A stretch of DNA of 64,000 bases. Origin: Euphorbia lathyris (taxonomy: Eukaryota > Streptophyta > Magnoliopsida > Malpighiales > Euphorbiaceae). Within the stretch, counting starts at the first letter, position 1. Every line of letters starts with the position of its first letter. The DNA lies in assembly GCF_963576675.1 (NCBI RefSeq), contig NC_088915.1, positions 89,165,501-89,229,500 on the forward strand, in the 5' to 3' direction. The notes under the pieces were generated by a model. The model was not told the DNA's origin. It saw nothing but the letters and a program-made list of their open reading frames with translations, and searched no databases. A program made the position numbers and the translations under genes. Below are positions 1-10,642 of the stretch, one piece after another.

Positions 1-122
1 ACTTAACATGAGACCCACTTTATTTTTCAAGACAATTTAGTCATTCCTTTCCGTCTCATTGTAATTTAGGTACCCTAGTTGTAAAAGAGTGAGAATTCAA
101 GTACTATAGTTATAATTTACCT
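1..122. repeat. Degenerate foldback/MITE end upstream of the tetraspanin gene
   Basis: The stretch ends in an ataatttacctc-type terminus and contains phrases such as 'ggtaccctagttg' that recur in the foldback elements at 6315-7775. It looks like the right end of a related Mutator-type MITE whose left end lies outside the window. Similarity was judged by eye and the sequence is degenerate. Confidence 0.35.
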
Positions 123-189
123 CAAAATTGCAATATAGCTTTCTTTTAGTAGTTATCATAAATCAAGGAAAGAATAAAACCTAGTGGGT

Positions 190-308
190 CATATGTCTAA
201 AGCTAATTTTTATTTAGTTTAACTTTCAACCCATTTCTCTCACTTTCACTCACTTTCACTCCATTTTCACATAAATTCTTTCTTTCTATCCATCCATCTT
301 CCTTTCCA
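190..308 (+). promoter_or_regulatory. Proximal promoter and pyrimidine-rich 5' leader of the TORNADO2-like gene
   Basis: An AT-rich patch near 205-220 (tttttatttag) could serve as a TATA element. From about 225 to 308 the sequence is a CT-rich leader with repeated 'tcactttcactcac' units running up to the ATG at 309, as is common in plant 5' untranslated regions. The transcription start cannot be fixed from sequence. Confidence 0.35.
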
Positions 309-3300
309 ATGGCTCTAAGCAACAATGTAATCGGAGCGATAAACTTCGTGGCCATGCTCCTCTCAATCCCGATCATCGGAGCCGGGATCTGGCTAGCAAT
401 GGAGCAAGACAACTCCTGTGTCAAAATCCTACAATGGCCAGTCATAATCATCGGAATCCTCATACTCCTCATAGCTTTAGCAGGATTTATAGGAGGGTTT
501 TGGAGAATCCCATGGCTCCTCATATTCTATCTAGTAGCTATGCTTATACTCATAATCTTGCTGACTTGTTTAGTTGTTTTCATCTATATGGTTACCATTA
601 GAGGTTCCGGTCATCTTGAACCTTCTAGAGCTTATTTAGAGTATCGGCTGGAAGATTATTCCGGTTGGCTCCGGCGAAGAGTTCAGAGTTCTTTTAAATG
701 GGATGGGATTAGGAATTGTCTTAGTTCTACTACTTTGTGTTCTGAGTTGAATCAGAGTTTTCGGATGGCTGAAGATTTCTTTAATGCTCGGATTAATCCT
801 TTGCAGGTAATGATTCTTTCTTTTCTTCTTTCAGTTCTTGGCATCTTATACATTTTTTTATGGTTACAGAACTTTACTCGTTTTTACGGTATTGCTAATA
901 AAGTTCAATCGATGCCTTAAAATGATAGATTATGATCTCAATATAGAAAATTTTAAAGAATATATGATATTTTAAGCAATTTTAATGCTTTGATTTTTCG
1001 TTTTGAGGTGATTTGGGTGTTGTTTGGTTAGGAGAGAAAACGACTTCAGAGAAAGAAAACTACTGAAATGGTGATTTTGGAAGTTAAAAAATGAAGTTTT
1101 ACAATAAATATAGTTGTAAACAACTTTAATTTTTTAACACTTCAATTTTTGAAGTTGTTGACAATAATTTTGAGGCGTGGCTGAAGATATTTTTGGGAAA
1201 AATCAATTTTTGGAGAGAAAGCTACCGAAATTGTGATTCTGGAAATTAAAAAATATGGTTTGATGGTAAATGTTAATCAAAATATTTTTAATTGTTGAAC
1301 ATTTTTATTTTTGAAATCGTGGTCATTGTAAGGCGTTGGTTTCATGACTTTTGACGACCTCAAAATAATAAATTATTTTTGTCATTTAGGTGTTTTTTTG
1401 GTAGGAGATACTCCCTCCATTCTTAAATAAGTGTCATTTTAGAGTTTTTCACACAAATTAAGAAACACAATTAATATGTACTTAAATTAATAAATTTACA
1501 TGGATTAACTAAATAAAAATTATCGGTTGGAGAAAGAACTTTGAAAGCTTAAAAAACACATAAATCAAGATAAAATTTAAATTCTTAGACTAAAAAACTA
1601 TACTAAATTTTATTGAAAAACGAAAACGACACTTAAAAAAAGAACAAAAACAATTATCTAAAATGACACTTATTTGAGAATGGAGGGAGTATAAAGTAAT
1701 TTTATAGTTAGAAAAAGCTATAGAAATAACGGTTAACGACGTCAAAATGAAAATATGCAATGATTAAGCATTTGTTTGGGAGTTTGGAGGTTAATGGAGG
1801 TGAGAGTTAAATGAGGTAATGGAAAGTTCAAAATTAACCTTGTTTGAGAGTTTATAGGATGTAAATGAGGTTAAATGTTTAACCTTGTTTGGGAGTTTAA
1901 ATTTGGAGGGGAAGGTAGGTTAAATTTACTCTGCAGAGAGAAGAAATTTTAAAAAAGTTTACGTTACTCCCATTAACCCCCAATTTGGAGGTTAGAGGAA
2001 GTAAAGATTTAACCTCATTAACCTCCATTTACTCCCAAAAAATAACTCCCAAACAAGGTTAACTTAATACTTAACCTTCCATTACTCACATTTACTTCCA
2101 TTAACCTCCTCCCAAAGAAGGGCTAAAGTTTAGAATCTCATTTACATTGGAGCTGCATTTTTTATTTTCCAAAATTACGAGTTCATGAGTTTTTTTTCTT
2201 TAAACAATTCACTTTATGTCCTCTTAACTAAAAAAAACTTAAATTACCTCAAAACAGATAAATACATAATTAATTTTTTTTTTAAATCTCATTAATTCTT
2301 GAAATTTTCTATTTTGAAGTTATCAACTACTACCTCCGTTTCATATTATATGTCTTTCTAGTGATTCTTTTTTGTTTCACTATACATGTCATTTTATATG
2401 ATCAGTACACGTTAAGTCGTCTTTTTTCCTGCTATAAAACATGGGTTTATGAAAATTAATTAGAATAATGGACTTATTATAGAATAAATAAATAGTGGAA
2501 TCAATAAATAAGGGGTAATAATGTCTTTTATTTAATATCTTTAATTTCTATACAACTCTTTAAAACGACATGCAATATGAAACAGAAGGAGTATCATTTT
2601 GAACCGGTAACTCAATTTAGCGGCCATAAAGTTACAAACTGTAAAATTCAGTGATTTTTATGCTACGTTTTGAAATTTAATAGACAATCGTGAAAATGAG
2701 TAAAGTTTAGTGACCATTGTATAATTTACCCAATTAACTAGATCTATTTCAAAACAGTAGTATAGCGATAAAGATGATTGCTTTGTAATTGCAGAAAAGA
2801 ATATGTTATTGATCTATTTTTGACTGTAGAATCAAATTAAAGAATGTTAAAGTTGAGAAAAGATTATGTAAACCATGTGTTAATCTTTGCTTTATGATTT
2901 AATGGTGTTCAAAACTTTGATAATTATATTTTACGACTTTAATTTTTAAAAATTTTTATTTTGACATCATTTAGATGTTATTTAGTTAGAAAAAAAAATT
3001 GAATTTTTAGAGAGAAAAAACTCAAAAATATATTAGTTTTGGAAAAAAAAATGTGGCTTTATGCTAAATGTCGTTCTAAACAAATTTAATTTTTAAACAT
3101 TTCCATTTGAGATTGTTAAACGTCATTTTGATGCGTTAGTTAAAGTTTAGTGACCATAATGTTAAAAATTGTAAATTAAGTGACTTTTATATTATGTTTT
3201 ATAGTTTAGTGATCATACCGTGAAAATTAGTAAAGTTCAGTGGTCAGGGTTTTAGAACTTGTGGGCAGACCTGGCAATTATCGTGTTAGATTCGTGCCAT

Positions 3301-4356
3301 TTTCGGGTTCGTGTTAAAAAAAGTAAATTCAAACCCAATCCAAAAACTTTCGTATTACAATCGTATTAGCTTGTTTGGTTTAGTGTCGATTTCGTATCGT
3401 GTTTTCAGGTTACATATAATTTGTCATGTGTATATATCAACGAAATTGTAGTATTTTTAAATACTTCATGTCATTTTTATATTAGTATATTAACGTTGAC
3501 TATCAAAAAGTCCGCTAATATCATGTTAGAGGTCATATAATGTGTTTATAACAGTTTAGAAGGTTCAAATCACATTTGAAATTAATAATTATAATTTTTA
3601 TTATCTTTTTTAATAAAGTGACGTATAAAAATACGAGAAAATATAATAATAATTTTATATATTCGTGTCATTTCGTTGCGTTTTCGGGTTAGCATATCAA
3701 TCCTAATCCAACCCAAAATTTTGTGTGTCAGTTTCGTGTTAATCCAAAAATTGCATGTCGATTTTGTGTCGTGTAATCGGCTCATGTATACTTTTGCCAC
3801 CTCTACTTATGGGTATAAACGTGTCTCATTAAATTTGAGCGTTAGAAACTTAAATAGAGGACGAGAGTTCCTTGATATTGTACCGACTTGCTCGTTACTA
3901 ATGAACTAAATGTTTTTTCTTAGTCATCAATGCAAGTAAAAAATAGCCGAACAACGTAAATCTCTTATTCTTCTGATTGCATATTTAATTCTTGTTCCGC
4001 TTATCAACCCTATTATAATCAATAACGTATCCAATTCCTAACAGTCAGGATGCTGTAAACCTCCGACGCAATGTGGGTACACGTTCGTGAACCCGACATA
4101 TTGGATAAGTCCGATCAACAATGCCGCGGACAGGGACTGCCTGAATTGGAACAATGACCAAAACCAGCTGTGCTACAATTGTGATTCCTGCAAAGCTGGG
4201 CTACTGGCTAATATTAAAAAAGAATGGAGAAGAGCTGATATAATACTGCTGATTACTCTTATAGGTTTGATATGTGTTTATTTAATAGGTTGCTGTGCTT
4301 TTAGGAATGCCAAAACTGAAGATCTGTTTCGGAGATACAAGCAAGGCTATACTTGA
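309..4356 (+). CDS. TRN2: Tetraspanin, TORNADO2/TET1-like (two exons)
   Basis: Two exons, 309-806 and 4045-4356, with a CAG|GTAA donor and an ACAG|TCA acceptor, both phase 0, give a 269-residue protein. It has four predicted membrane spans (about residues 8-30, 44-66, 72-96 and 233-255), a large extracellular loop with the plant tetraspanin GCCKPP motif at 168-173 and further paired cysteines (QCG, CYNCDSCK), and a short cytosolic tail ending YKQGYT. Start MALSNNVIG, length, loop and tail closely match Arabidopsis TORNADO2/TET1 as I know it, a plasma-membrane tetraspanin needed for leaf symmetry, root epidermal patterning and auxin-related development. The frame is intact. The single intron is 3.24 kb and packed with MITEs, and the splice sites remain canonical. 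TRN2 rather than another tetraspanin is inferred from overall similarity, with high confidence. Confidence 0.93.
1411..1689. mobile_element. Stowaway MITE (Tc1/mariner type)
   Basis: The left end CTCCCTCCATTCTTAAATAA and the right end …ATTTGAGAATGGAGGGAG are terminal inverted repeats of the classic plant Stowaway sequence. TA dinucleotides flank both sides (1409-1410 and 1690-1691), as expected for Tc1/mariner target duplication. Length 279 bp, no coding capacity, in the TRN2 intron. Confidence 0.87.
1768..2123. mobile_element. Tourist-like MITE (PIF/Harbinger type)
   Basis: The ends GCATTTGTTTGGGAG and CTCCCAAAGAAGGGC form imperfect terminal inverted repeats that continue inward as a long foldback (ggaggttaatggaggt against acttccattaacctcc). 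A TAA trinucleotide flanks each side (1765-1767, 2124-2126), the duplication used by PIF/Harbinger elements. Length 356 bp, non-coding, in the TRN2 intron. Confidence 0.77.
2330..2591. mobile_element. Stowaway MITE, second copy, older
   Basis: CTACCTCCGTTTCATATTAT at the left and ATATGAAACAGAAGGAG at the right are diverged Stowaway terminal inverted repeats, flanked by TA at 2328-2329 and 2592-2593. It is 262 bp long, non-coding, and differs enough from the copy at 1411 to be a separate insertion of another subfamily. Confidence 0.77.
2885..3250. repeat. Truncated Mutator-type MITE relic
   Basis: Phrases such as 'gtcgttctaaacaaattt', 'gttagttaaagtttagtg' and 'gtaaagttcagtggtca' follow the same order as in the MITE at 63471-63983. 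The copy lacks its terminal gtaatttaccc and stops just before the hAT element at 3266. Confidence 0.5.
3266..3805. mobile_element. Non-autonomous hAT-type element
   Basis: The left terminus CAGACCTGGCAA pairs with the right terminus TTGCCACCTCTA, a hAT-style inverted repeat. The flanks CTTGTGGG (3258-3265) and CTTATGGG (3806-3813) form an 8-bp duplication with one mismatch. Subterminal repeats of 'cgtgtta' and 'aacccaa' type are typical of hAT derivatives. Length 540 bp, no transposase. Confidence 0.75.
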
Positions 4357-4385
4357 AAAAAAAAAGGTCTCGGTAGTGCTAGGTT

Positions 4386-4812
4386 GGAGTAGTAGTTCAC
4401 GTTGATTGTCCGGTTAGAAATAATGTCCGTGATAGTACTCTGTAAATTAGGAGGAAATCAGATAAAAATTATCCGATTTTGAAATTGCAAAGAAATCGGA
4501 TAAAGATTGTCCGACTTCTTCACATCGCACGTAACCTGAGCAATCATTCTCGGGATACGGTTTTGTCCGTCCGACTTCCTTCGGAAGTTGTTCCAAAAGC
4601 AGCACGGAACCGTGCTGCTTATGGATGGGACAAGACCGTAACCCGAGCATTATTGCTCGGGTTACGTGCAATGTGAAGAAGTCGGACAATCTTTATCCGA
4701 TTTCTTTGTAATTTTAAAATCGAATAATTTTTATCCGATTTCATCCTAATTTACAGAGTACTATCATGGATATTATTTCTAATTCGACAATCAACGTGAA
4801 ATAATGCTCATC
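4386..4812. repeat. Foldback unit 1
   Basis: A long imperfect palindrome: the left arm runs from ttcacgttgattgtccggtt and the right arm returns as cgacaatcaacgtgaa. The centre carries a nested hairpin around cagcacgg/ccgtgctg. Arms are near 190-200 nt. Confidence 0.8.
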
Positions 4813-4958
4813 CGGAGCATTTATTCAATTAAATATGTATTTTATGACCTTTTTCTCGAATTCAATACTACTTGATGTCCAAATTTTTTTAGTGATGGGT
4901 GTTGTGCTGCGGAAAGTTGTCTTTTTTGTAGAGTTCTTATTGTCGTGTTGTGTCCATA

Positions 4959-5364
4959 TTGGAGTATTATTTCACGTTGATTGTCGGATTAGAAATAATG
5001 GCTCTGATAGTACTATGTAAAGTAGGATGATAAAGATTATCTGATTTTGAAATTGGAAAGAAATTGGATAAAGATTGTCTAACTTCTTCACATCACACGT
5101 AATCCTAGCAATCACTCTCGGGATACAGTTTTATCCGACTTCCTTTGGAAGTCATTCCAAAAGCAGCTGCTTTTGGATGGGACAAGACTGTAACCCGAGC
5201 ATTATTGCTGGGGTTACATGCAATGTGAAAAAGTCAGACAATCTTTATCTGACTTCTTTATAATTTTAAGATCGAATAATTTTTATTTGATTTCATTCTA
5301 ATTTACAGAGCATTATCACGGACATTATTTCTAATTGGACAATCAACGTGAAATAATGCTCCAA
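4959..5364. repeat. Foldback unit 2
   Basis: Same palindrome as unit 1, with termini TTGGAGTATTATTTCACG and CGTGAAATAATGCTCCAA. The central cagcacgg hairpin loop is shortened by a deletion to 'aaaagcagctgcttttgg', itself a perfect short palindrome. Confidence 0.8.
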
Positions 5365-5500
5365 TGGAGCATTTATTCAATTAAATATGTATTTTGTGAT
5401 CTTTTTCTCGAATTTAATGCTGCTTAATGTTCAAATTTTTTGAGTGTTGGTGTTGTGACGTGGAAAGTTGTTCTTTTGTAGAGTCGTTGTTGTGTTCACA

Positions 5501-5926
5501 TTGGAGTATTATTTCACGTTAATTTTCTAGTTAGAAATAATGTATATGACAGTGCTTTGTAAATTGGGATGAAATCAGATAAAACTTATTCGGTTTTAAA
5601 ATTACAAAGAAGTCGGATAAAGATTGTCGATTTCTTCACATCGTACGTAACCCGAACAATAATTTTCGAGATTCGGTTTTGTCTGACTTCCTTCGGAAGT
5701 CGTTCCAAAAGCAGCACGGTTCTTTGTGCTGCTTTTGGATGAGACAAAACCGTAACTCGAACATTATTGTTCAGGTTACGTGCGATGTGAAGAAGTCAGA
5801 CAATCTTTATCCGACTTCTTTATAATTTTAAAATCGAATAATCTTTATCTGATTTTATCCTAATTTACAAAGTAGTATCACGGATATTATTTCTAAACGG
5901 ACAATCAGCGTAAAATAATACTCTAA
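5501..5926. repeat. Foldback unit 3
   Basis: Third copy of the palindrome, with central hairpin arms aaaagcagcacgg and ctgcttttgg. Its outermost bases are more diverged than in units 1 and 2 (right end …taaaataatactctaa). Confidence 0.75.
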
Positions 5927-6078
5927 TAGAGCATTTATTCAATTAAATATGTATTTTGTTACCTTTTTCTTCAAATTAATATTTTACTTGATGTTCAAAT
6001 TTTTTGGGTGTTGTGCCACCGAAAGTTGTTTTTTTCTTATGTAGTCCTTGTTTTGTGGTGTTGTGTCCACATCGTTAG

Positions 6079-6314
6079 TCAGAGGTGTTTGACGAAAATC
6101 GTAGGCTGCCTCTTCTTCCAAGACATAAAGGGCCCTTTCTAGTTTTATCACAGCTTGCATTTATTACTACTAGAAAGCATACAAAATCTCTAGGAAGAAA
6201 CGACAAACTTAACCCTAATCAAAGGAAGTGTTGATTTAGTTCAGATATTATTCATTTTCACCTGTCTTTTCTTTTTAAGGGGGTGAGTTCAGCATCTCGA
6301 AACACTTCTAGTGA
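6079..6314. other. Unassigned intergenic DNA
   Basis: No open frame, inverted repeat or known repeat end was recognised here. The phrase 'gtaggctgcctcttcttcc' looks less AT-rich than its surroundings but has no identifiable origin. Confidence 0.4.
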
Positions 6315-7011
6315 GCTCCTATGCTACTTAAACTTTACATAGTTTACACTTTTATATTTAAATTATATTTTATTTTAAAAATATATCTAAAATAATGATA
6401 ACTCGATAATTTAGTATATTTTACTTAATGATCTGTCAACGCGAGTTGTATGAGTTAATTACATCAACGATACCTAGACTTTACCATAATTCATACTTCG
6501 GTACCTAAATTTTATTTTATCCTAAAAATATAACACAAGTAAAGATGACTGAAAATTTTAGTTCATTTGATTGCTTAGTGACCAGGTAATGTGAACTAAA
6601 CATTGAGACTCACCATAAACTCAATTAACATAAAATTACAATACTGTTATATATATATACAACAGTATTGTAATTTTATATTAATTGAGTGTATGGTGTG
6701 TCCCAATTTTTAATTTAAAATGGTCAAATTCGCATTGATCGATCATTGATCAGTCAAATGTACTAAAATATTGAGTCATCTTTGTTTGAGGTGTATTTTT
6801 TGGACACAATGAAATCTAAGTACCAAAGTGTGAATTATGATAAAGTTCAGATACCATTAGTGTAATTTACTTGTCAAAGTCGTACCGGTAAAATATACTA
6901 AATTGTCCGATCATCGTTACTCCAGGTATAGTTTTAAAACAAAATGTAATCTAGGTACCAAAGTGTGAATTAGGGTAAAGTCCAGGTACCATTGGTGTAA
7001 TTTACTCAAAA
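6315..7011. repeat. Large foldback element (Mutator-like), degenerate left end
   Basis: The right arm contains two units ending gtgtaatttac (6868 and 7009); the left arm carries the complementary units, including gagttaattacatcaac at about 6446. At 6620-6680 a near-perfect hairpin has arms ataaaattacaatactgt and acagtattgtaattttat around a TA loop. It is the same family as 7044-7775. The left boundary is approximate and no target duplication was resolved. Confidence 0.6.
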
Positions 7012-7043
7012 ATAGTATAAATAGTTGACTCTTAGTGATTTAA

Positions 7044-7775
7044 GGGGTAAATTACACCAATAGTACTTGAAGATTACCTATTTTACACTTTGGTACCTAC
7101 ATTACATTTTGTCTCAAAAATATACCCGAAGTAATAGTGACCGGACAATTTAGTAAATTTTACCTGTAAATGATCGATCAATGCAAGTTTGTCTGAGTAA
7201 ATTACATAAATGGTACCTGAACTTTTCCTAATTCAGACTTTGATACCTGGATTTTTTTTGTCCCAAAAATATTACTCAAGTGAAGGTGACCAGATAATTT
7301 AGTACATCAGATTGGTTAGTGACCAATCAACGAGAGTTTGACCATTTTGAATTAAAAATTAGGACCTACAATACACTCAATTAACATAAAATTATAATAC
7401 TAACCTTTAATATATATGTAGAGCTAAAGAGTACTATTGTATATGTTAATTGAGTGTATGGTGAGTCTAAATTTCTAATTTAAAATGGTTAACTCACGTT
7501 GATTGGTCAAATATACTAAATTATCGATTCATCTTTACATGAAGTGTATTTTTTGGACAAAATGAAATTTAGGTACCAAAGTGTGAATTAGGATAAAGTT
7601 TAGGTACCAATAGTGTAATTTACTCATCAAACTCGCATTGACCGGTTATTGACCGGCAAAATGTACTAAATTGTCCGGTCATCGTTAGTTCAGGTATATT
7701 TTCGGGACAAAATGTAATCTAGGTACCAAAGTGTAAATTAAGGTAAAGTTCAGGTACTATTGATGTAATTTACTC
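7044..7775. repeat. Large foldback element with 9-bp target duplication (Mutator-like)
   Basis: Ends GGGGTAAATTACACCAA and …TGTAATTTACTC, flanked by perfect 9-bp repeats GTGATTTAA at 7035-7043 and 7776-7784. Each arm, about 340 bp, holds two tandem units carrying 'tttggtacct' and 'gaccggacaattta' phrases, so the element can fold over nearly its whole length. The 9-bp duplication is typical of Mutator-like elements. Non-coding. Confidence 0.8.
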
Positions 7776-7784
7776 GTGATTTAA

Positions 7785-7967
7785 GAGTGACTAAGATATA
7801 TCATCTCTAACAATACTTCTTATATCCGCTAGTTCCACACCATATGAATTGTTCGTTGGTAGGAAACCCGTGTTTTCATTTATGAGAGTATGGGGTTGTT
7901 CAGCCTTTGTCAAACGCATTGCGTCCGACAAACTAGATTCGAAATCTGATAAATGTTTCTTCATTGG
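7785..7967 (+). pseudogene. Copia pol fragment, left piece (integrase C-terminal region)
   Basis: Frame 7831-7967 reads PYELFVGRKPVFSF…VWGCSAFV…KSDKCFFIG, the conserved segment after the copia integrase core (TPYELW…GC.A.V…KFD.K…C.FIGY). The frame resumes at 43563, after the Tat element and its ATTGG duplication. The fragment begins immediately after the foldback element ending at 7784. It lacks gag, LTR and RT, so it is a dead remnant and the oldest layer of the nest. Confidence 0.85.
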
Positions 7968-9307
7968 TGTTGGCCCAAAAAATAAAATAATTATTTTTAT
8001 GTATATAAAATGCTTGAGTTGTGTTTTTAGGATATAGTTTATATTTTCTAGAAAATAATACACGTGTAAGCTAACCTTCAACCCATGAGAGAGTCCGACA
8101 CCACGCGGGGCGTGTCCTCAATACGCAGCGCGTAAACAAGGCGTCCGGAGAAATCAACGTCAAAAACTCAAATACGCAGCGCGTCCTTCACTTTACGCGG
8201 GGCGTACTTTCTTACGCGGGACGTACTTGCCAATACGTCATGCGTAAGACGCATCCGCAGAGTGTTCCAAGATCAGAAGCTCCAATACGCAGGGCATATC
8301 CACCAATACGCAGGGCGTACTCCTTCACGCGGGACGCGACACCAGAGACGCCACGCGTAACAATCATCAATGAAACGCACAAGGCCCATGAGCCACAACA
8401 CGCAGGACGTAGTAGGACATACGCAGGGCGTATCGTCTCGTCCGGAAGCAGTCAACGGCAGTTGAGGAAGTTAAGTTAGTTGCTTAGTTAGTTGGAGTTA
8501 GTTGAGTTAGTTGGTGATGAAAAGACCAAAATACCCTAATACCACTAAAGAATTACCAAAACGCCACTTAAAAATACTATAAATAGACCCCCTTCCATAC
8601 ACTAAAACACACACTCAACACACAACAAAACCCCTCTCTAAAGGTTACTCTCAATGCTCTCTTTTTAGTTTTTAGTTCTTAGCTCCTAGTTTTTCAAGTT
8701 CTTCAAAGTTCTTCCTTTCGTTTTTCGTTTTTCTTAGTTTTAATCCCTCATTTAGATTCCTTTAGCTTCAATTCAAGTTCCAAAGCCTCTTTTCAAGTTT
8801 CTCAAATCAAATTAGTGTTTTTAAGTCGTTACTCTGCTCAAGTTTTCAATTAGAATTTCCTTTCTAAAGTAATTTTCCAGATTCATCCATCCTTTTTCAA
8901 AGCTCAATTCTGTCCATTTAAAGTCATTTTTTGCTTTCAATCCCTTCGACAAAGTTGTTCCTAACGTCCTGAAGTTCGATCTAGTGTATTTATTTGCCCA
9001 ATTCCGTGCCCAGAAACTCTAGTTACAAGCCGATCTCTCCAGCCCAAATTCTTTTAGACATCCTGTTTCCGGAATTTTCCAGATTCAACCAGTTATTTTC
9101 AATCCTCAATTTCATCTATTTACGATTCGTTTTATTCTTCGATCCCTTATACAAAGTTGTTCCTAACTTCCCGAAGTTCAATTTACACTATTTACTTGCC
9201 CAATTCCGTGTACTTAAGCACTCCAACCAAGCTCCCCAATGACAAAGATTAAATCTGCCCCATTTGCCTACCAACGTTTTGCCATTGCCAAGATCATAGA
9301 CCGTACG
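7968..9307 (+). repeat. Tat element 5' LTR, first part
   Basis: Starts TGTTGGCCC. The 1340 bp before the copia insertion align with 41666-43005 of the 3' LTR. U3 includes the CpG-rich dyad array. A likely TATA element 'actataaatagac' at about 8575-8588 is followed by a leader with repeated 'caagttcttcaaagttctt' phrases. The LTR resumes at 30595 after the GTACG duplication. Confidence 0.93.
8102..8432. repeat. Array of 13-bp dyads TACGC-N3-GCGTA in LTR U3
   Basis: About eleven copies of an imperfect dyad YACGC-N3-GCGTR occur at irregular spacing, for example 8102-8114 (CACGCGGGGCGTG) and 8122-8134 (TACGCAGCGCGTA). The half-sites are complementary, so each is a potential site for a dimeric DNA-binding protein. 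The cluster lies roughly 150-480 bp upstream of the TATA-like element. The equivalent array in the 3' LTR spans about 41800-42130. Confidence 0.8.
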
Positions 9308-10642
9308 TGTTGGTCCCTTATAAGGTAGCAAGTATAGTTCCAAGGGGGGGTTAGGAACTATTTAAACTTTTTCGCTATTAGGGCAGACTTCTTTTTCTAA
9401 AGAAAACAGTTTCAACAGCAGCGCTGAGTAAACAGCAAGATACTGGCTTAGTCAACTGGTGACTAGGTCAGTTTCTTAGCTTGAGTCAGGAGATAGCACT
9501 TAGAGTCTATTTCTGAGCTCAGACGTTCAATGCGCACAACTCAACTTTGACCTCTTTACTTGGTCAGTTTTGATTTTTTAAATCAAGCAATACAAATAAG
9601 GAGTTAAGGTAAGAAATACTTCACTCAGCAGATTTATCCAGGTTCGGCTTCTTCTAAGCCTACGTCCTGTCCCCAGAACACGTTCCGAGATTTCAAATAC
9701 TCTACTGAGCTCTTTAAAGGTAGAGCCTCAAACCTATTACAATATCAGCAATTGAGTATGACAAGAGTACCTTCCTCTATACTTCTACTCAATCCTATTC
9801 TCTTGCTGAGTACTTAAAACCGAGTACTCAGCCTCTCCTTTCTATCTCTAGAAATGATAAGTGTTTTGTCCTAATACAAAGATGTGCTAAGACACTTTAG
9901 ACGATTTAACAATCACTCTAGACTTTTACACAAATATAAGAAATTGTAGTGTAAGATTTGCTTTGCTTCTTGCTTGCAGAACTTGTGTAGAAATTTGGTC
10001 AGCGTAACTGCTTGATCAAGTTCTGTGTAGAATGAAGCTTGTGATGGCACTATTTATAGAGATGTCTGGGCCTCGGTCATTTCGAATTTCGAAATAGCCG
10101 TTGGAGGGAAACGGATATATATCGTTGTCATCCTGACTTGCTCAGAGCTCTCGGCCAATCACAATCGTGTATCTTCTGTCCTCGGTCAGCTCAGCAGATG
10201 GTCTCTCTTTTTATGGTAAGGTCAACTGGACAGCATACTGTGTCGTCTGAACTTTTCCAAAAGAGGAAACACTTTGTCTGGAAGTTTTCCTTCGCCAGCT
10301 GCTGTCTTGTACGTTTGTCGAGACTACTCAGCAGCTTCATCTTGAAGTTGTTCCCGAAGGTCTTCTAGATCCTTCCGTTTGCTGGTTGCGTTTTGTTTCA
10401 AAACGGCAACGTCTTGACATACGCGGGCCGAGTGTACTGAGTTGTTTGACTTGGGCCTTGGCTTCCGTATTGGGCTTGGGCCTTCCAATCCTTATGACTT
10501 ATAACATTTATAACTCAACATTGAACAAACACATTAGTAGAATAAATTAAAGCATTTAAACTTAGTGTGTTTAGAATATGTATTTTGGATTATACTTAAA
10601 CAATTTTGTCAAATCAAAATTATGTGGCAAGGTGTTTCAATA
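9308..10642 (-). repeat. Copia 3' LTR
   Basis: 1335 bp, aligning end to end with 29255-30589. Its inner end reads CAATA where the other copy has CAACA, a single base change in the terminal dinucleotide. It lies inside the Tat element's 5' LTR after the duplication GTACG. Confidence 0.95.

Larger units (their letters stand above)
985..2731. repeat. Mutator-type MITE relic, interrupted by later insertions
   Basis: Sequence at 985-1400 and 2600-2731 resembles the inside and right end (…ataatttaccc) of the MITEs at 58173-58610 and 63471-63983, including 'gtgttgtttggttaggagag' and 'gtaaagtttagtgacca'. The copy is degenerate and split by the Stowaway and Tourist-like insertions listed here. The left terminus was not found. 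Confidence 0.45.
4386..6078. repeat. Three-copy tandem array of a foldback-containing unit
   Basis: The phrase ggagta(g/t)ta(g/t)ttcacgtt starts units at 4386, 4961 and 5503, giving periods of 575 and 542 bp. Each unit consists of a long foldback and a shared spacer (gcatttattcaattaaatat … gttgtgtcca). The array begins 30 bp after the TRN2 stop codon, so transcripts of that gene may run into it. No coding potential. Spacers and foldbacks diverge together, which fits tandem duplication better than three separate insertions. Confidence 0.8.

Noticed and set aside
4447..5263. Several short frames in the foldback array
   Set aside because: They arise from palindromic repeat arms read on both strands and are not conserved between units.
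8102..8432. CRISPR-like reading of the repeated TACGC-N3-GCGTA array
   Set aside because: Repeats are 13 bp, degenerate and irregularly spaced, and the DNA is a plant LTR; there is no CRISPR architecture or cas gene.
8240..9242. Open frames within the Tat 5' LTR (and their copies at 41938-42997)
   Set aside because: They lie entirely in LTR sequence, overlap the dyad array or leader, are present in both LTRs with disruptive changes, and match no protein family.
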